64,000 nt of DNA from Anaerocolumna sp. AGMB13020 (GCF_033100115.1 NZ_CP136910.1:2880001-2944000), one strand, 5' to 3'. Positions 18,355-27,079 are shown, counted from the stretch's first letter. Notes: generated by a model not told the origin, from the letters alone. Made by a program: numbers and translations.

Positions 18355-18961
18355 AGATAAAAAAACTACTTTCATAACTACTCTCATATGTTTTTGTTCA
18401 CTAATTGTTTCTATGATATTTTCTGTTTTTTATCCAGAAAATAAAAATACTCAACTTAATTCTCATTCCGATGCTCTTTTGCTTATAGGAGTTTTAATAA
18501 ACATATTTCTAAATATTGTACTAAACTTTAAAGTATGTAAAAATATGGGGGCAAAGTTTTTAGTTAAGCTAGGAAAATGGATTATGCCTTTCACTTCGCT
18601 TTTTTTAGTTGTTGTATCAATTTATTCCACAGTTTATCCGAACTCTTCATTTTCTAATAGTGCGACAATCGTTTTTGTGGGACTTCTTTTTATAGTTAGT
18701 GGAAATTATTTTCCAAAAAACCATGTGAACCAATATATTGGTCTGAAATTTCCGTGGTTATTGAATGATGAAGAGAGCTGGGATAAAACACATAAATTAG
18801 CTAGTTATACATGGATTTTAGCTGGAATTTTATTTATTCTTCAACTATTTATCAGCTCTATTAAAACTGTATCCATTCCATTAGTCATTATATTAGTTGG
18901 TGTTTTGCCACTTATATATTCTCTAATGTTAGTATATAAAAATAGGAGGTACAAAAAATGA
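18344..18961 (+). CDS. SdpI-like immunity/signal membrane protein
   Basis: 205 residues from ATG 18344 (or 18347), about ten bases after AAGGAG inside the regulator gene, overlapping it by 11 bases. Six likely helices. The C-terminal half has the SdpI signature NYFPKNHVNQYIGLKFPWLL and EESWDKTHKLASYTW. In Bacillus SdpI gives immunity to the toxin SdpC and sequesters SdpR. No sdpC-like gene is seen nearby. Its stop overlaps the next start (ATGA). Confidence 0.85.
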   Translation: MMNKDKKTTFITTLICFCSLIVSMIFSVFYPENKNTQLNSHSDALLLIGVLINIFLNIVLNFKVCKNMGAKFLVKLGKWIMPFTSLFLVVVSIYSTVYPNSSFSNSATIVFVGLLFIVSGNYFPKNHVNQYIGLKFPWLLNDEESWDKTHKLASYTWILAGILFILQLFISSIKTVSIPLVIILVGVLPLIYSLMLVYKNRRYKK

Positions 18962-19254
18962 AAAAGCATATTATTGTCGGAAGTTTGATTTGTGTTGCAA
19001 CCGTATTGATTTTTCTAGTATTTTGGGGAAAGCTCCCTACTGATGTTCCTATCCATTTTGACTCTTCTGGAAATGCAAACTCTACATTGCCAAAAGCTGT
19101 TGTTGTATTTGGAATACCTGCGATATGTGCAATATTAAATGTCTTTTCTGGTTTTTCTTTAATGAAAAAAAAGGACGAAAGAACATTCATGTATTACTTA
19201 GTTCCTGCAATATCAGTTGTTGTAGCTGCCGTGGTATTGGTTTTGGCATTATAA
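18958..19254 (+). CDS. DUF1648 membrane protein
   Basis: 98 residues with three helices (about 5-24, 47-67, 77-97). The extracytoplasmic motif LPTDVPIHFDSSGNAN between the first two is the DUF1648 hallmark, a domain often fused to or beside SdpI. Overlaps sdpI by four bases. GGAGG precedes the start. In longer SdpI proteins this domain is the N-terminal part, so the gene pair behaves like a split SdpI. Confidence 0.85.
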   Translation: MKKHIIVGSLICVATVLIFLVFWGKLPTDVPIHFDSSGNANSTLPKAVVVFGIPAICAILNVFSGFSLMKKKDERTFMYYLVPAISVVVAAVVLVLAL

Positions 19255-19312
19255 ATATTTTTAAAGAGAGTCTTAATGTAATGATTATATAAGGAATGGA
19301 ATTTATTTTTTG

Positions 19313-19344
19313 CTTCTCATTTAGAAATTTTTCTAAATGAGAAG
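19313..19344. promoter_or_regulatory. perfect 15-bp palindrome before the ABC genes
   Basis: Arms 19313-19327 and 19330-19344 (CTTCTCATTTAGAAA and its exact complement) with two bases between. There is no T tract, so it looks more like an operator than a terminator. It lies between the DUF1648 gene and the ATPase start at 19371. Confidence 0.55.
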
Positions 19345-19370
19345 TGATTGAAAGGAGAAAGATTAGTAAA

Positions 19371-20081
19371 ATGCTTGAAATTAAAAATCTAACTAAAATA
19401 TATCCAAATGGAAAAAAAGCAGTATCAGATTTAAGCTTAACGATTGATAATGGAGATTTATATGGTTTTATTGGGAAAAATGGTGCTGGAAAAACTACTA
19501 CATTAAAAGCTTGCCTTACCATTCACGATTATGATAGTGGGGATATTCTTTTAGATGGTGTTTCTATAAAGTCTGCCCCGACAGAATGTAAAAGAAAGAT
19601 GGCATATGTTCCAGACTCCCCAATACTTGACCCTTATTTGATGGGGTTGCAATACTTAAATTTCATTTGTGATATTTATGAGGTATCGGAAGAAAATAGA
19701 AAGCAAAAAATTCCTGCTTTATCAAAGCGTTTTGGAATGAATGAAAAACTAAATGATTTAATTTCTTCTTATTCTCACGGAATGAAACAAAAGCTTAGTC
19801 TAATTGGAGCATTTATTCATGAACCCAAATTACTTATATTAGACGAGCCTTTTATGGCTTTAGACCCCGATGCAATTATACAACTAAAATTACTCATGAA
19901 AGATCTATGTGCTTCTGGTAGTTCTGTATTGTTTTCAAGCCATATCCTAGACGTTATAGAAAAAACCTGTAGTAAAATAGCGATTATAAGAGATGGGACA
20001 CTAATCAAAAGTGGAGAGATAAAACAAATCTTAGGCAACAGCGATTTAGAAAATGTATTTATGGAGTTGAATGAAAAATGA
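19371..20081 (+). CDS. ABC transporter ATP-binding protein
   Basis: 236 residues from ATG 19371; an in-frame GTG at 19344 would put the start inside the palindrome. Walker A GKNGAGKTTT, signature SYSHGMKQKLSLIG, Walker B LLILDEPFMALDP and the H-loop SSHILD are all intact. It resembles ATPases of drug- or bacteriocin-type exporters (CcmA/BcrA group). AGGAG is at a long 13-base spacing. Overlaps the permease by four bases. Confidence 0.92.
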   Translation: MLEIKNLTKIYPNGKKAVSDLSLTIDNGDLYGFIGKNGAGKTTTLKACLTIHDYDSGDILLDGVSIKSAPTECKRKMAYVPDSPILDPYLMGLQYLNFICDIYEVSEENRKQKIPALSKRFGMNEKLNDLISSYSHGMKQKLSLIGAFIHEPKLLILDEPFMALDPDAIIQLKLLMKDLCASGSSVLFSSHILDVIEKTCSKIAIIRDGTLIKSGEIKQILGNSDLENVFMELNEK

Positions 20082-21658
20082 AAACCTTTTGTTTGTTGAC
20101 GAAAAGACAATTTTTAGAGATGTTTAAGTTTAATAAATTATTTCACGGTAATTCAAAACAAAAGAGAGCTTTTTTCTTTGTTTTTTCTGCTATTTTTTTA
20201 GCAGTTATTTTAATTTCTATATACTGGTTTAGAATGATTTTCAAAATTAGTACGATCTTTCAATCTTATCATGAAATATCTGATTACTTGCTAAAACCTT
20301 TGAGTGTATTAAGTATGTTTATAGTTTTTTTATCAGCAGTTAAAAAAGGTAGTGGGATTATATACTTGGATAAAAGTATTGACCTTTTGTTCTCATATCC
20401 TATTAAGACAAGTACTTTAGTTTTGTCAAAACTTATGCTGGTATATTTTTGGGGCATTGCTATCTCTTTTGTATTGTTGATTATTCCATTAGTTCGTTAT
20501 GAATTGTTGTTACAACGAAACGGAATATTTTATATATTTGATTTCTTACAGATACTGATTATACCAATTGTACCGATAGTGTTAGGTATAATTTTAGGAT
20601 ACATCATATATAAGCTGTTAGGAAATATTTATCAATCGCGTACTTACTTGAAAAGTTTTTTATATTTGATTTCCATTACCTTGTTTATGGCGTTTATGTT
20701 CTTTTTCTTTAAACGCATAAATTTTGATGATTTGTATAAACATTTCATTAAAAAAACTGCCTTTTCCAATATTACAGGAAACGAATTACTTTTTGCGTAT
20801 AATTGGAGAACACTTTTATTTTTTATCCTTGTAATTGCCATAGGAATAGGACTAACCTTTTATATTATACAAACTTATAAAAGAAAATGTATGAAAATAC
20901 AAATGTATATTACTCAAAAGAAAGATTTCAAAGTTCGGTATAAAAGAAAAGCAAAAATACAGTCCCTATTATTTAGAGAGATACTGAGGTATTTTTCAAC
21001 ATCTGTCTATATGTTAAATACCATGCTAGGAATTATCTCTCTTATTCTGTTTACGATATACTCTTATTTTAAAACAGATAGTGTGAGTATGTATATGAAG
21101 CTAATTGGAACTACTTTTGAAATCGAAAACACTTCTGTTTTATGTGCCTTTGTGATGGGAGTGTTGATAATTTTATCTAATGCCACTTATGCCAGTATTT
21201 CTATTGAAGGCAAAAATAGAGAATTATTAAAGTCCTTTCCAATAGCAATTAGAGAACTCTTATTGGCAAAATATTTGTTTCATCTTTTACTTACTGTTAC
21301 AACGACATGTGTATGTGCCGTTTTTCTTGGCACAATTTTCGAGATGAATACATTAGAGTGGTGTCTGTTGTTTATTTTACCTACTGTATTTTCATCATTT
21401 GTGGGAGCTTTGGGTTTATTTATAAATTTACTTTTCCCAAATTATGAATGGGAAAATGTAACATATATTGTGAAACAAAGCGTATCTGCAATTACTACTA
21501 TTCTGTTTAGTATTTTAATTGTTAGTGGAGCATTATGGATAGCGATACACTTTTTTAACAAAAGCATATTGTTATTTTCATATATCTTAGTTTTAATTTT
21601 TATCTTGCTTACGCTACTGATAGGAATTCTATTGAAAAAAATAAGTAAAATTTTTTAA
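20078..21658 (+). CDS. ABC transporter permease, large
   Basis: 526 residues with about twelve predicted helices in two halves separated by a basic cytoplasmic segment (TQKKDFKVRYKRKAKIQ). The start overlaps the ATPase stop (ATGA). It is of the type with long membrane subunits near regulator or immunity genes. Substrate unknown. With SdpR, SdpI and DUF1648 it probably forms a cell-envelope stress or peptide resistance unit, which is inference from context. Confidence 0.8.
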   Translation: MKTFCLLTKRQFLEMFKFNKLFHGNSKQKRAFFFVFSAIFLAVILISIYWFRMIFKISTIFQSYHEISDYLLKPLSVLSMFIVFLSAVKKGSGIIYLDKSIDLLFSYPIKTSTLVLSKLMLVYFWGIAISFVLLIIPLVRYELLLQRNGIFYIFDFLQILIIPIVPIVLGIILGYIIYKLLGNIYQSRTYLKSFLYLISITLFMAFMFFFFKRINFDDLYKHFIKKTAFSNITGNELLFAYNWRTLLFFILVIAIGIGLTFYIIQTYKRKCMKIQMYITQKKDFKVRYKRKAKIQSLLFREILRYFSTSVYMLNTMLGIISLILFTIYSYFKTDSVSMYMKLIGTTFEIENTSVLCAFVMGVLIILSNATYASISIEGKNRELLKSFPIAIRELLLAKYLFHLLLTVTTTCVCAVFLGTIFEMNTLEWCLLFILPTVFSSFVGALGLFINLLFPNYEWENVTYIVKQSVSAITTILFSILIVSGALWIAIHFFNKSILLFSYILVLIFILLTLLIGILLKKISKIF

Positions 21659-21718
21659 TTATGAATGAAAATTAACTTAAACAAGTTTTAAAGCACTATT
21701 TTGCATAACTAGAAGAAA

Positions 21719-21859
21719 AATTTACTATTTATTGAAAATAAATGCTTATGTGATGGAGATATAGCGAACCATTTCATTTTGACAGATGCTACTATTTCTC
21801 ATCATTTCAAAGTACTATAAAATAGTAATCTGATAAATTTCAAACCCAAAAGGTAAAGC
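21719..21859 (+). pseudogene. decayed ArsR-family regulator fragment
   Basis: In one frame the codons read GDIANHFILTDATISHHFKV, an unmistakable winged-helix recognition region close to that of the sdpR-like protein, interrupted by TAA and continuing NSNLINFKPKR. No start codon or wing is left. It points to a second regulator, and perhaps a second cassette, that once stood here. Confidence 0.7.
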
Positions 21860-22056
21860 TGCATAAAGTTGATGTTTCCCAGAGAATGTCATTAAAAAGC
21901 CTTTTTAGAGTTTTAGTAAACTTAATGTTGGTGAAAACCATTTATTTGATTTTTCTGTTATTTTATTTTATGATAGAAAATATTGAATACATTAGCGATT
22001 GACATAATGCCACAGGTGAAACCGAATCAATTAAATATCAAATACAATGGAGGTTA

Positions 22057-22132
22057 GGTTGAAAAATAAATTTTTCAACCGCAAGTTTGTGCTTGCGCAC
22101 CACAAACTTGGTATGCGCAAAGAGCATGCGCA
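22057..22132. repeat. cluster of inverted repeats in the methyltransferase leader
   Basis: First a perfect 10-bp stem GGTTGAAAAA/TTTTTCAACC (22057-22080). Then a perfect 10-bp stem CAAGTTTGTG/CACAAACTTG (22082-22110). The palindrome TGCGCA occurs three times (22094-22099, 22114-22119, 22127-22132), once in the second loop. The cluster ends 15 bases before the start codon, so it may control translation or be a small mobile repeat. Confidence 0.6.
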
Positions 22133-22147
22133 GGAATAGAGGTTAAT

Positions 22148-22897
22148 ATGAAATGGGATTCCAGATTATATGATAACAAACATAATTTTGTAGCAGAATA
22201 TGGAAAAAGTCTTTTAGATTATGTCCCAGCCGATAAGTCACAAAATATATTGGATTTAGGTTGTGGGACCGGCTTGCTCACAGCAGAGCTTGCCAGAAAA
22301 AGTGGCTGTGTTTTAGGAATTGATGGATCTCCTGATATGATTGAGAAGGCAAGAAAACAGTATCCCGAACTAACATTTGAAGTTATGGATGCACTGGAAT
22401 TACCCTTTGATCATAAATGGGATATTATTTTTTCAAATGCCGTATTTCACTGGATAGCAGACCAGGAGCTATTATTACAGAAAATACATAATTCCTTAAA
22501 GCCCTCCGGAAAACTCATTTGTGAGTTTGGAGCATTTGGCAATATTAAAACGATTGAACAGGGGTTTAGCACAGTTTTAGAGCATCTAGGTCATCCCTAT
22601 CATTCCAAGTTTACGTTTCCGACAGATGAACACTTTGGTTCATTCTTAATAAAAAACGGGTTTATTATTGAAGAACTCTATGCTTATGATCGCCCAACAC
22701 CTTTAAACGATGGTGATAAGGGATTATACAATTGGGCGAAGCAGTTTTTTGAAACAGATTTAAAAGAATTTAAGGATACGGATCAAGATTTCATATTAAG
22801 AAAACTTTTGGAGGAAGTTCGTGATAACCTATGGGATGGCACTTCCTGGGTCGCCGATTATAAGAGATTAAAGGTTATTGCCCGCTCTGCCTTGTAA
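22148..22897 (+). CDS. class I SAM-dependent methyltransferase
   Basis: 249 residues. Motif I is ILDLGCGTGLLTAEL (about 34-48), the acidic loop GIDGSPDMIEKAR (about 57-69), then VMDALELPFDHKWDIIFSNA and VFHWIADQELLLQKI. This pattern matches the trans-aconitate 2-methyltransferase/ubiE-like group. The substrate cannot be read from sequence. The site before ATG is AGAGGTTAAT. It is the last plus-strand gene of the block between recR and ybaB. Confidence 0.88.
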   Translation: MKWDSRLYDNKHNFVAEYGKSLLDYVPADKSQNILDLGCGTGLLTAELARKSGCVLGIDGSPDMIEKARKQYPELTFEVMDALELPFDHKWDIIFSNAVFHWIADQELLLQKIHNSLKPSGKLICEFGAFGNIKTIEQGFSTVLEHLGHPYHSKFTFPTDEHFGSFLIKNGFIIEELYAYDRPTPLNDGDKGLYNWAKQFFETDLKEFKDTDQDFILRKLLEEVRDNLWDGTSWVADYKRLKVIARSAL

Positions 22898-22907
22898 AAA
22901 TAATAAT

Positions 22908-23006
22908 AAAAGAGATACCACACGTGTTTGAATGGATTAACCTTCCATAAGTTAGATTATTGGTCTAAGTTATGAAAAGCACATTCAAACTTGGGTATCT
23001 CTTTTT
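22908..23006. terminator. 99-base imperfect foldback between convergent genes
   Basis: The outer stem is AAAAGAGATACC (22908-22919) with 22994-23005, a second stem GTTTGAATG (22926-22934) with 22982-22990, and an inner near-match around TAAGTTAGA/TCTAAGTTA. T runs flank both sides. It serves the methyltransferase and ybaB as a shared terminator but is much longer than needed, so it may be a small mobile repeat. Confidence 0.7.
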
Positions 23007-23040
23007 ACATACAAGATATATTAACAAAAGTTCCTTTCAA

Positions 23041-23406
23041 TTAGAAAGGGAATCCGCCTAAGCCGCCACCAAGGCCGCCAAGTCCGCCTGTAATCTGACC
23101 CATAACTGCCTGTGATTCTTCTTCCATTTTACGAAGAGCTTCATTTGCTGCAGCCATTATAAGATCCTGAAGCATTTCAATATCATCGGGATCTACTACT
23201 TCTTTTGATAGAACTACTCCGGTTATCTCCTTCTTACCGGATACTTTAACGGTAACTGCTCCGCCACCTGCAGATGCTTCCCACTCTTTTTCTTCTATTT
23301 CCTTAGTCTTTTCCTCCATCTGCTTTTGCATTCTCTGAGCCTGTTTCATTAAGTTATTCATATTGCCGGGCATTGAGCCTCCCGGGAATCCTCCGCGTTT
23401 TGCCAT
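23041..23406 (-). CDS. YbaB/EbfC nucleoid-associated protein
   Basis: 121 residues. The Gly/Met-rich N-terminus ([20 protein letters not shown]) leads into the family core with [20 protein letters not shown], and the C-terminus is a glycine-rich tail. It binds DNA as a dimer. The gene follows dnaX by 22 bases with AAGGAGA before the ATG, so it is cotranscribed with dnaX. The usual third partner, recR, is absent from this position. Confidence 0.95.
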   Translation of the reverse strand: MAKRGGFPGGSMPGNMNNLMKQAQRMQKQMEEKTKEIEEKEWEASAGGGAVTVKVSGKKEITGVVLSKEVVDPDDIEMLQDLIMAAANEALRKMEEESQAVMGQITGGLGGLGGGLGGFPF

Positions 23407-23428
23407 GATCTAAATCTCCTTTTCTTTC

Positions 23429-25006
23429 TTAATCTTCATATTCTATATCAATATTTTTTATGATCTTGCGTAAATCAAAAGCTTCTTCTGCACTTTCCTG
23501 ATTTGCCGTCAGAAGCTTAGTCTTTATCTCTACATCCTTTGGAACGTATCTTGCTATAGCTCCTTTAAGTTCTTCTATGTGCTGCTCTTTCAAAAGAGCC
23601 TCCATATGCCAGCCATCGGTAAAGGCCAGAAGAAGAGAATTATTCACTCCAAGGCTTGGTCTGGCATTCATAAGAGAAACCTTTGTAATACCGGTAGTTG
23701 CAGCAATAATATTACTCCAGTTCTTTGCTACCTGTTTCAAATCCTCGGGTAGCGCCTTAGGTAGCTCCTGAACAGAGGGTAATTCCTGAGAGGTATCTTC
23801 TTTCATAACATTTGCAGTGGGTGTTCCACCTTCTCTGACAGTTACTGTAACACCATTTTCAAGCTTTGCTTCCAGCTGCCTGATACGGTCTAATATATCT
23901 TCATAGCTTTTTTCCATCTGTGGTCTGCATAGCTTAATCAGTGCAACCTCTACCATTACCCGCTTCTGAGAAGCGTATCGAATCTGACCCGAAAGCTCAG
24001 AAAAAATTCGGATATAACGGATAAGGGTATCCATCTCCCATTCTCTTGCCTGCTCCTCTAAGAGTGCCAGGTTCTCTGTAGATACTTCTACTGCTTCGCT
24101 AGCATCCTCTGAGGTCTTTACCAGAAGCAGGTTTCGCAAATACCAGGTAAAATCTACTGTGAACTGGGTTAGCTCCCTGCCTGTGACAATGAGTTCCTCC
24201 AGTATCCCCATACAGACGCCTACATTATTCTGAGAAATAGCCTTTAACATCCTTGCAAACACTTCAATATCAACAGCTCCCAAAACCTCCAGTACTTTGT
24301 CATAGGTAAGAGTCTGTCCGAAATAGAAAGCAATACACTGGTCCAAGAGACTTAAAGCATCTCTTAAGGAACCATCTCCCATTCGGGCAACATATCTAAT
24401 GGCCTTATCCTCTGCTTCAACCCCCTCTGCCTTCATCAGCTCTTCCAATCTGGCAGCAATGGTATCTATGGTAATTCGTTTAAAATCATATCTCTGACAT
24501 CTGGAAAGAATCGTTATGGGAATCTTATGAGCTTCTGTGGTAGCCAGAATAAAGATTACATAAGAAGGCGGTTCCTCCAGTGTCTTTAACAATGCATTAA
24601 AGGCTCCTGTGGATAGCATATGGACCTCATCGATGATATAGACCTTATACTTACCTTCCGTGGGAGAGTATCTAACCTCCTCAACGATTTCTCGTATATT
24701 ATCCACACCATTATTAGAGGCTGCATCAATCTCAATAACATTCATTGATGTATTATTCTGAATCGATTTGCATACCGCACATTCATTACAGGGGCTGCCA
24801 TCAACCGGGTGCTCGCAGTTAACTGCCTTACCCAGAATCTTCGCAATGGTAGTCTTGCCTGTACCTCTGGTTCCGCAAAATAAATAGGCATGCCCTACTC
24901 GCCCTGATTTTATCTGATTTTTCAGTGTTGTAACAATATGATCCTGCCCTTTAACATCCGTAAAATCCAAAGGCCGGAATTTTCTGTACAGCGCTGTATA
25001 TGACAT
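23429..25006 (-). CDS. dnaX: DNA polymerase III subunit gamma/tau
   Basis: 525 residues. Walker A GTRGTGKTTIA (about 45-55), zinc module CEHPVDGSPCNECAVC (about 64-79), Walker B IIDEVHML and sensor ILATTEAHKIP, followed by domain III and a short tau-like tail ending near KIIKNIDIEYED. It is the clamp-loader motor. The length is typical of Clostridia. It leads the dnaX-ybaB pair. Confidence 0.97.
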   Translation of the reverse strand: MSYTALYRKFRPLDFTDVKGQDHIVTTLKNQIKSGRVGHAYLFCGTRGTGKTTIAKILGKAVNCEHPVDGSPCNECAVCKSIQNNTSMNVIEIDAASNNGVDNIREIVEEVRYSPTEGKYKVYIIDEVHMLSTGAFNALLKTLEEPPSYVIFILATTEAHKIPITILSRCQRYDFKRITIDTIAARLEELMKAEGVEAEDKAIRYVARMGDGSLRDALSLLDQCIAFYFGQTLTYDKVLEVLGAVDIEVFARMLKAISQNNVGVCMGILEELIVTGRELTQFTVDFTWYLRNLLLVKTSEDASEAVEVSTENLALLEEQAREWEMDTLIRYIRIFSELSGQIRYASQKRVMVEVALIKLCRPQMEKSYEDILDRIRQLEAKLENGVTVTVREGGTPTANVMKEDTSQELPSVQELPKALPEDLKQVAKNWSNIIAATTGITKVSLMNARPSLGVNNSLLLAFTDGWHMEALLKEQHIEELKGAIARYVPKDVEIKTKLLTANQESAEEAFDLRKIIKNIDIEYED

Positions 25007-25488
25007 GCTCTCACTTCCTCTTTGCTAAAATTAATAACTGTTTATTTAACTGTTTATTATATCAGACATATATAAACCTGAGAAAACCAGACATCTCCCA
25101 TAGTAATTCATATAGCCTCACTGATATTTATTTTACCAACGTATAGAATACTTGTCAAAGTATTCTTATACTTGTCGTAGTATTCTTGTACCTGTCAAAG
25201 TCATCTTACTCTTGCAACGTCTTCTTACTCTGCAAAGTCTTCTTACTCTGCAAAGGCTTCTTACTCTGCAAAGGCTTCTTACTCTGCAACGTCTTCTTAC
25301 TCTGCAAAGGCTTCTTACTCTGCAACGTCTTCTTACTCTGCAACGTCTTCTTACTCTGCAAAGGCTTCTTACTCTGCAACGTCTTCTTACTCTTGCAAAT
25401 CCTTCTTACTCTTGCAAAGCCTTCTTACTCTTCTTTTTTATGAGTTTTCGTTTGCCTCCACAATCTTCACCTCAGGCAACAGCCTACT
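25007..25488. other. intergenic region dominated by a tandem array
   Basis: 482 bases between dnaX and the NiaR-type gene. TATAAT-like boxes near 25058 may belong to the dnaX promoter. The remainder is the 18-bp array listed next. Both long frames across the array lack a ribosome site. Confidence 0.6.
25143..25435. repeat. 18-bp tandem array, about 13 copies
   Basis: From about 25200 the unit CTTCTTACTCTGCAAAGG recurs about 13 times, with variants at the last positions (CAAAGG, CAAAGT, CAACGT). A 19-bp form with TTGCAA occurs at both ends. Diverged 20-base copies (TATTCTTGTACCTGTCAAAG) extend to 25143. Edges are degenerate and the centre homogeneous, as expected for slippage growth. Confidence 0.92.
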
Positions 25489-26022
25489 TTAATTCCCTCC
25501 TGCAGCCGAACTACTGACAAGATAACCCTTTCCTTTCAGTGCCTTCTCAATCCGGTCAAGTATCTCTTCCGAATCCGCTTCCACCGTATGAAGATGTATC
25601 CCATCGGTCAAATCCTTCAGGGGCACCGTTTTCTTGGCTCTCACTTTCTCCATGAAATCCCCTACATCCATACGATTCTTTATAATCAGGTCCACTGCAA
25701 TCTCACCGTAAAGCTCATGCATAACGATTACATCCAGCACTTTACCTCCGTTATCCACAATGGTATTCAGTTCATCTTCAATTTCATCCGTGGTGTGTTT
25801 GGTAGCAAAGCATCGGTTAACCTTCTGTTCCTCCTGCTGGTAGATAAGGTATCCCTTTGTTGTGGATATGATATTCTTGTTAACTGCTCTTAGCAGCGCA
25901 ATATCTTGTACGATAACCTGACGGCTAACGCCCAGTTTCTTTGACAGCTCAGTACCGGATACGGGTTCCTTGGCATCCTCCAGTATTTTTGTCAGCGCAT
26001 TTCTTCTATCCTGCCCCTCCAT
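25489..26022 (-). CDS. NiaR-type transcription repressor (HTH plus 3H domain)
   Basis: 177 residues from ATG 26022, preceded by GAGGTG; a GTG at 26031 is less likely. An HTH_11 domain at about 7-60 (SGTELSKKLGVSRQVIVQDI) is followed by the 3H domain with its conserved histidines in ATKHTTDE, VMHELYGE and GIHLHTVE. 3H proteins bind nicotinic acid and repress NAD synthesis or niacin uptake genes. None is adjacent, so the targets lie elsewhere. Confidence 0.85.
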   Translation of the reverse strand: MEGQDRRNALTKILEDAKEPVSGTELSKKLGVSRQVIVQDIALLRAVNKNIISTTKGYLIYQQEEQKVNRCFATKHTTDEIEDELNTIVDNGGKVLDVIVMHELYGEIAVDLIIKNRMDVGDFMEKVRAKKTVPLKDLTDGIHLHTVEADSEEILDRIEKALKGKGYLVSSSAAGGN

Positions 26023-26073
26023 TATAAACACCTCACTTTAATAACCTTTCATAGTTTCCATTATTATCTTTTT

Positions 26074-26820
26074 CTATTGTATTATACTATAATAACAAAA
26101 GCAACGGAAAACACTCTTCCTGCCAGAAGTATCTTTGTCTGCCGTGTACAAAGGCAGTTTTATCTGAATTTCAATCCATCCTTTCCCTGTATCGGCATGT
26201 ACGGTTCCTCCCATCTGTGTCACCAGGAGCTTTACAATAGACAAACCCAGCCCCGTTGACCTTTCTCTTGCTTTATCTCCGGTATAAAATCTCTCAAAGA
26301 GTTTATCAGCTTCCAGCACTAAGTCTTTATCAACTGGGTTTCTAAAAGCTGCAACTGCGTAATTCCTTTCTTCATAACAGCTTACACTTATATACTCCAC
26401 GGCATACTGAAGACAATTGCGAATCAGATTTTGCAGGACTCTTTTCATACTCTCCTTATCTCCCCAGACAATGACCGGTTTTTCCTCCACTAACTGAATC
26501 TCTAACTGTCTCTCTTCAAAGGCAGGCACCATCTCGGCCAGATATTCGGTAATCAGATTGGTCAGATTAACTCTTTCCTGTGTAAGCTGTGAATCAGACG
26601 TAACGTATTCAAAAAAGCGGGTTATCAGTTGTTCCAACTCACCCGCGTATTTTCTCGCAACCATTATTTTTCTTTGCTGTTCTTTCTTTAGCTGGGTATT
26701 CTGAAGCATTTGCAGATAACCGTTTATAGCTGTAAGGGGGGTTCTCAGGTCATGGGAGATATTTTGGCTATTGTTTATTTGCTTTTCGTAAACGATACCC
26801 CAGTCCCCATACCGTTTCAA
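26074..26820 (-). pseudogene. histidine kinase remnant without sensor region
   Basis: The H box SQNISHDLRTPLTAINGYLQ, N box LIRNCLQYAVEY, F box FERFYTGDKARE and G box GLGLSIVKLL are intact, so the catalytic half reads well. Everything before the H box (sensor, membrane helices, HAMP) is missing, and the frame opens inside the upstream response regulator end. No ribosome site fits. Best explained by a deletion that joined a regulator to the kinase core. Confidence 0.7.
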
Positions 26821-27079
26821 TATACTCTGTTCCGGTATTTCTGCTTTTTATCTTAGTTCGGAGGTTACTGATATGGGTTTTTATCGTATTATCATCACCT
26901 ATGTATTCCTCCTCCCAAATGGATTCATACAAGCTGGCTTTCGTAAATATCTTATCCTGATATTTTAGGAAAAGTTCCATAATCAGATACTCCTTGGCCG
27001 TAAGTTCCAGTTCAGTATCATTTATATAGAAACGTTTTGCATTACTGTCTATTCTAAGTTTTCTGATACAACTTATCAA
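26768..27079 (-). pseudogene. OmpR-type response regulator, DNA-binding half only
   Basis: 103 residues from a TTG give a complete OmpR/PhoB winged helix (ELTAKEYLIMELFLKYQDK, then DNTIKTHISNLRTKI and ETVWGLGYRLR). The phosphoacceptor receiver domain is absent and a stop lies 18 codons upstream. It overlaps the kinase remnant by 53 bases in another frame. Might still bind DNA, but cannot be controlled by phosphorylation. Confidence 0.7.

Larger units (their letters stand above)
21659..22147. other. intergenic region with a gene remnant and structured leader
   Basis: 489 bases. It contains an ArsR-like remnant (21719-21859), about 190 bases of A+T-rich DNA with nothing recognisable, and a set of inverted repeats directly before the methyltransferase (22057-22132). 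Confidence 0.6.

Noticed and set aside
25152..25517. A repeat protein reading LLTLQR over and over
   Set aside because: The frame is produced by the 18-bp array (multiple of three), has no ribosome site, and two other frames are open as well.
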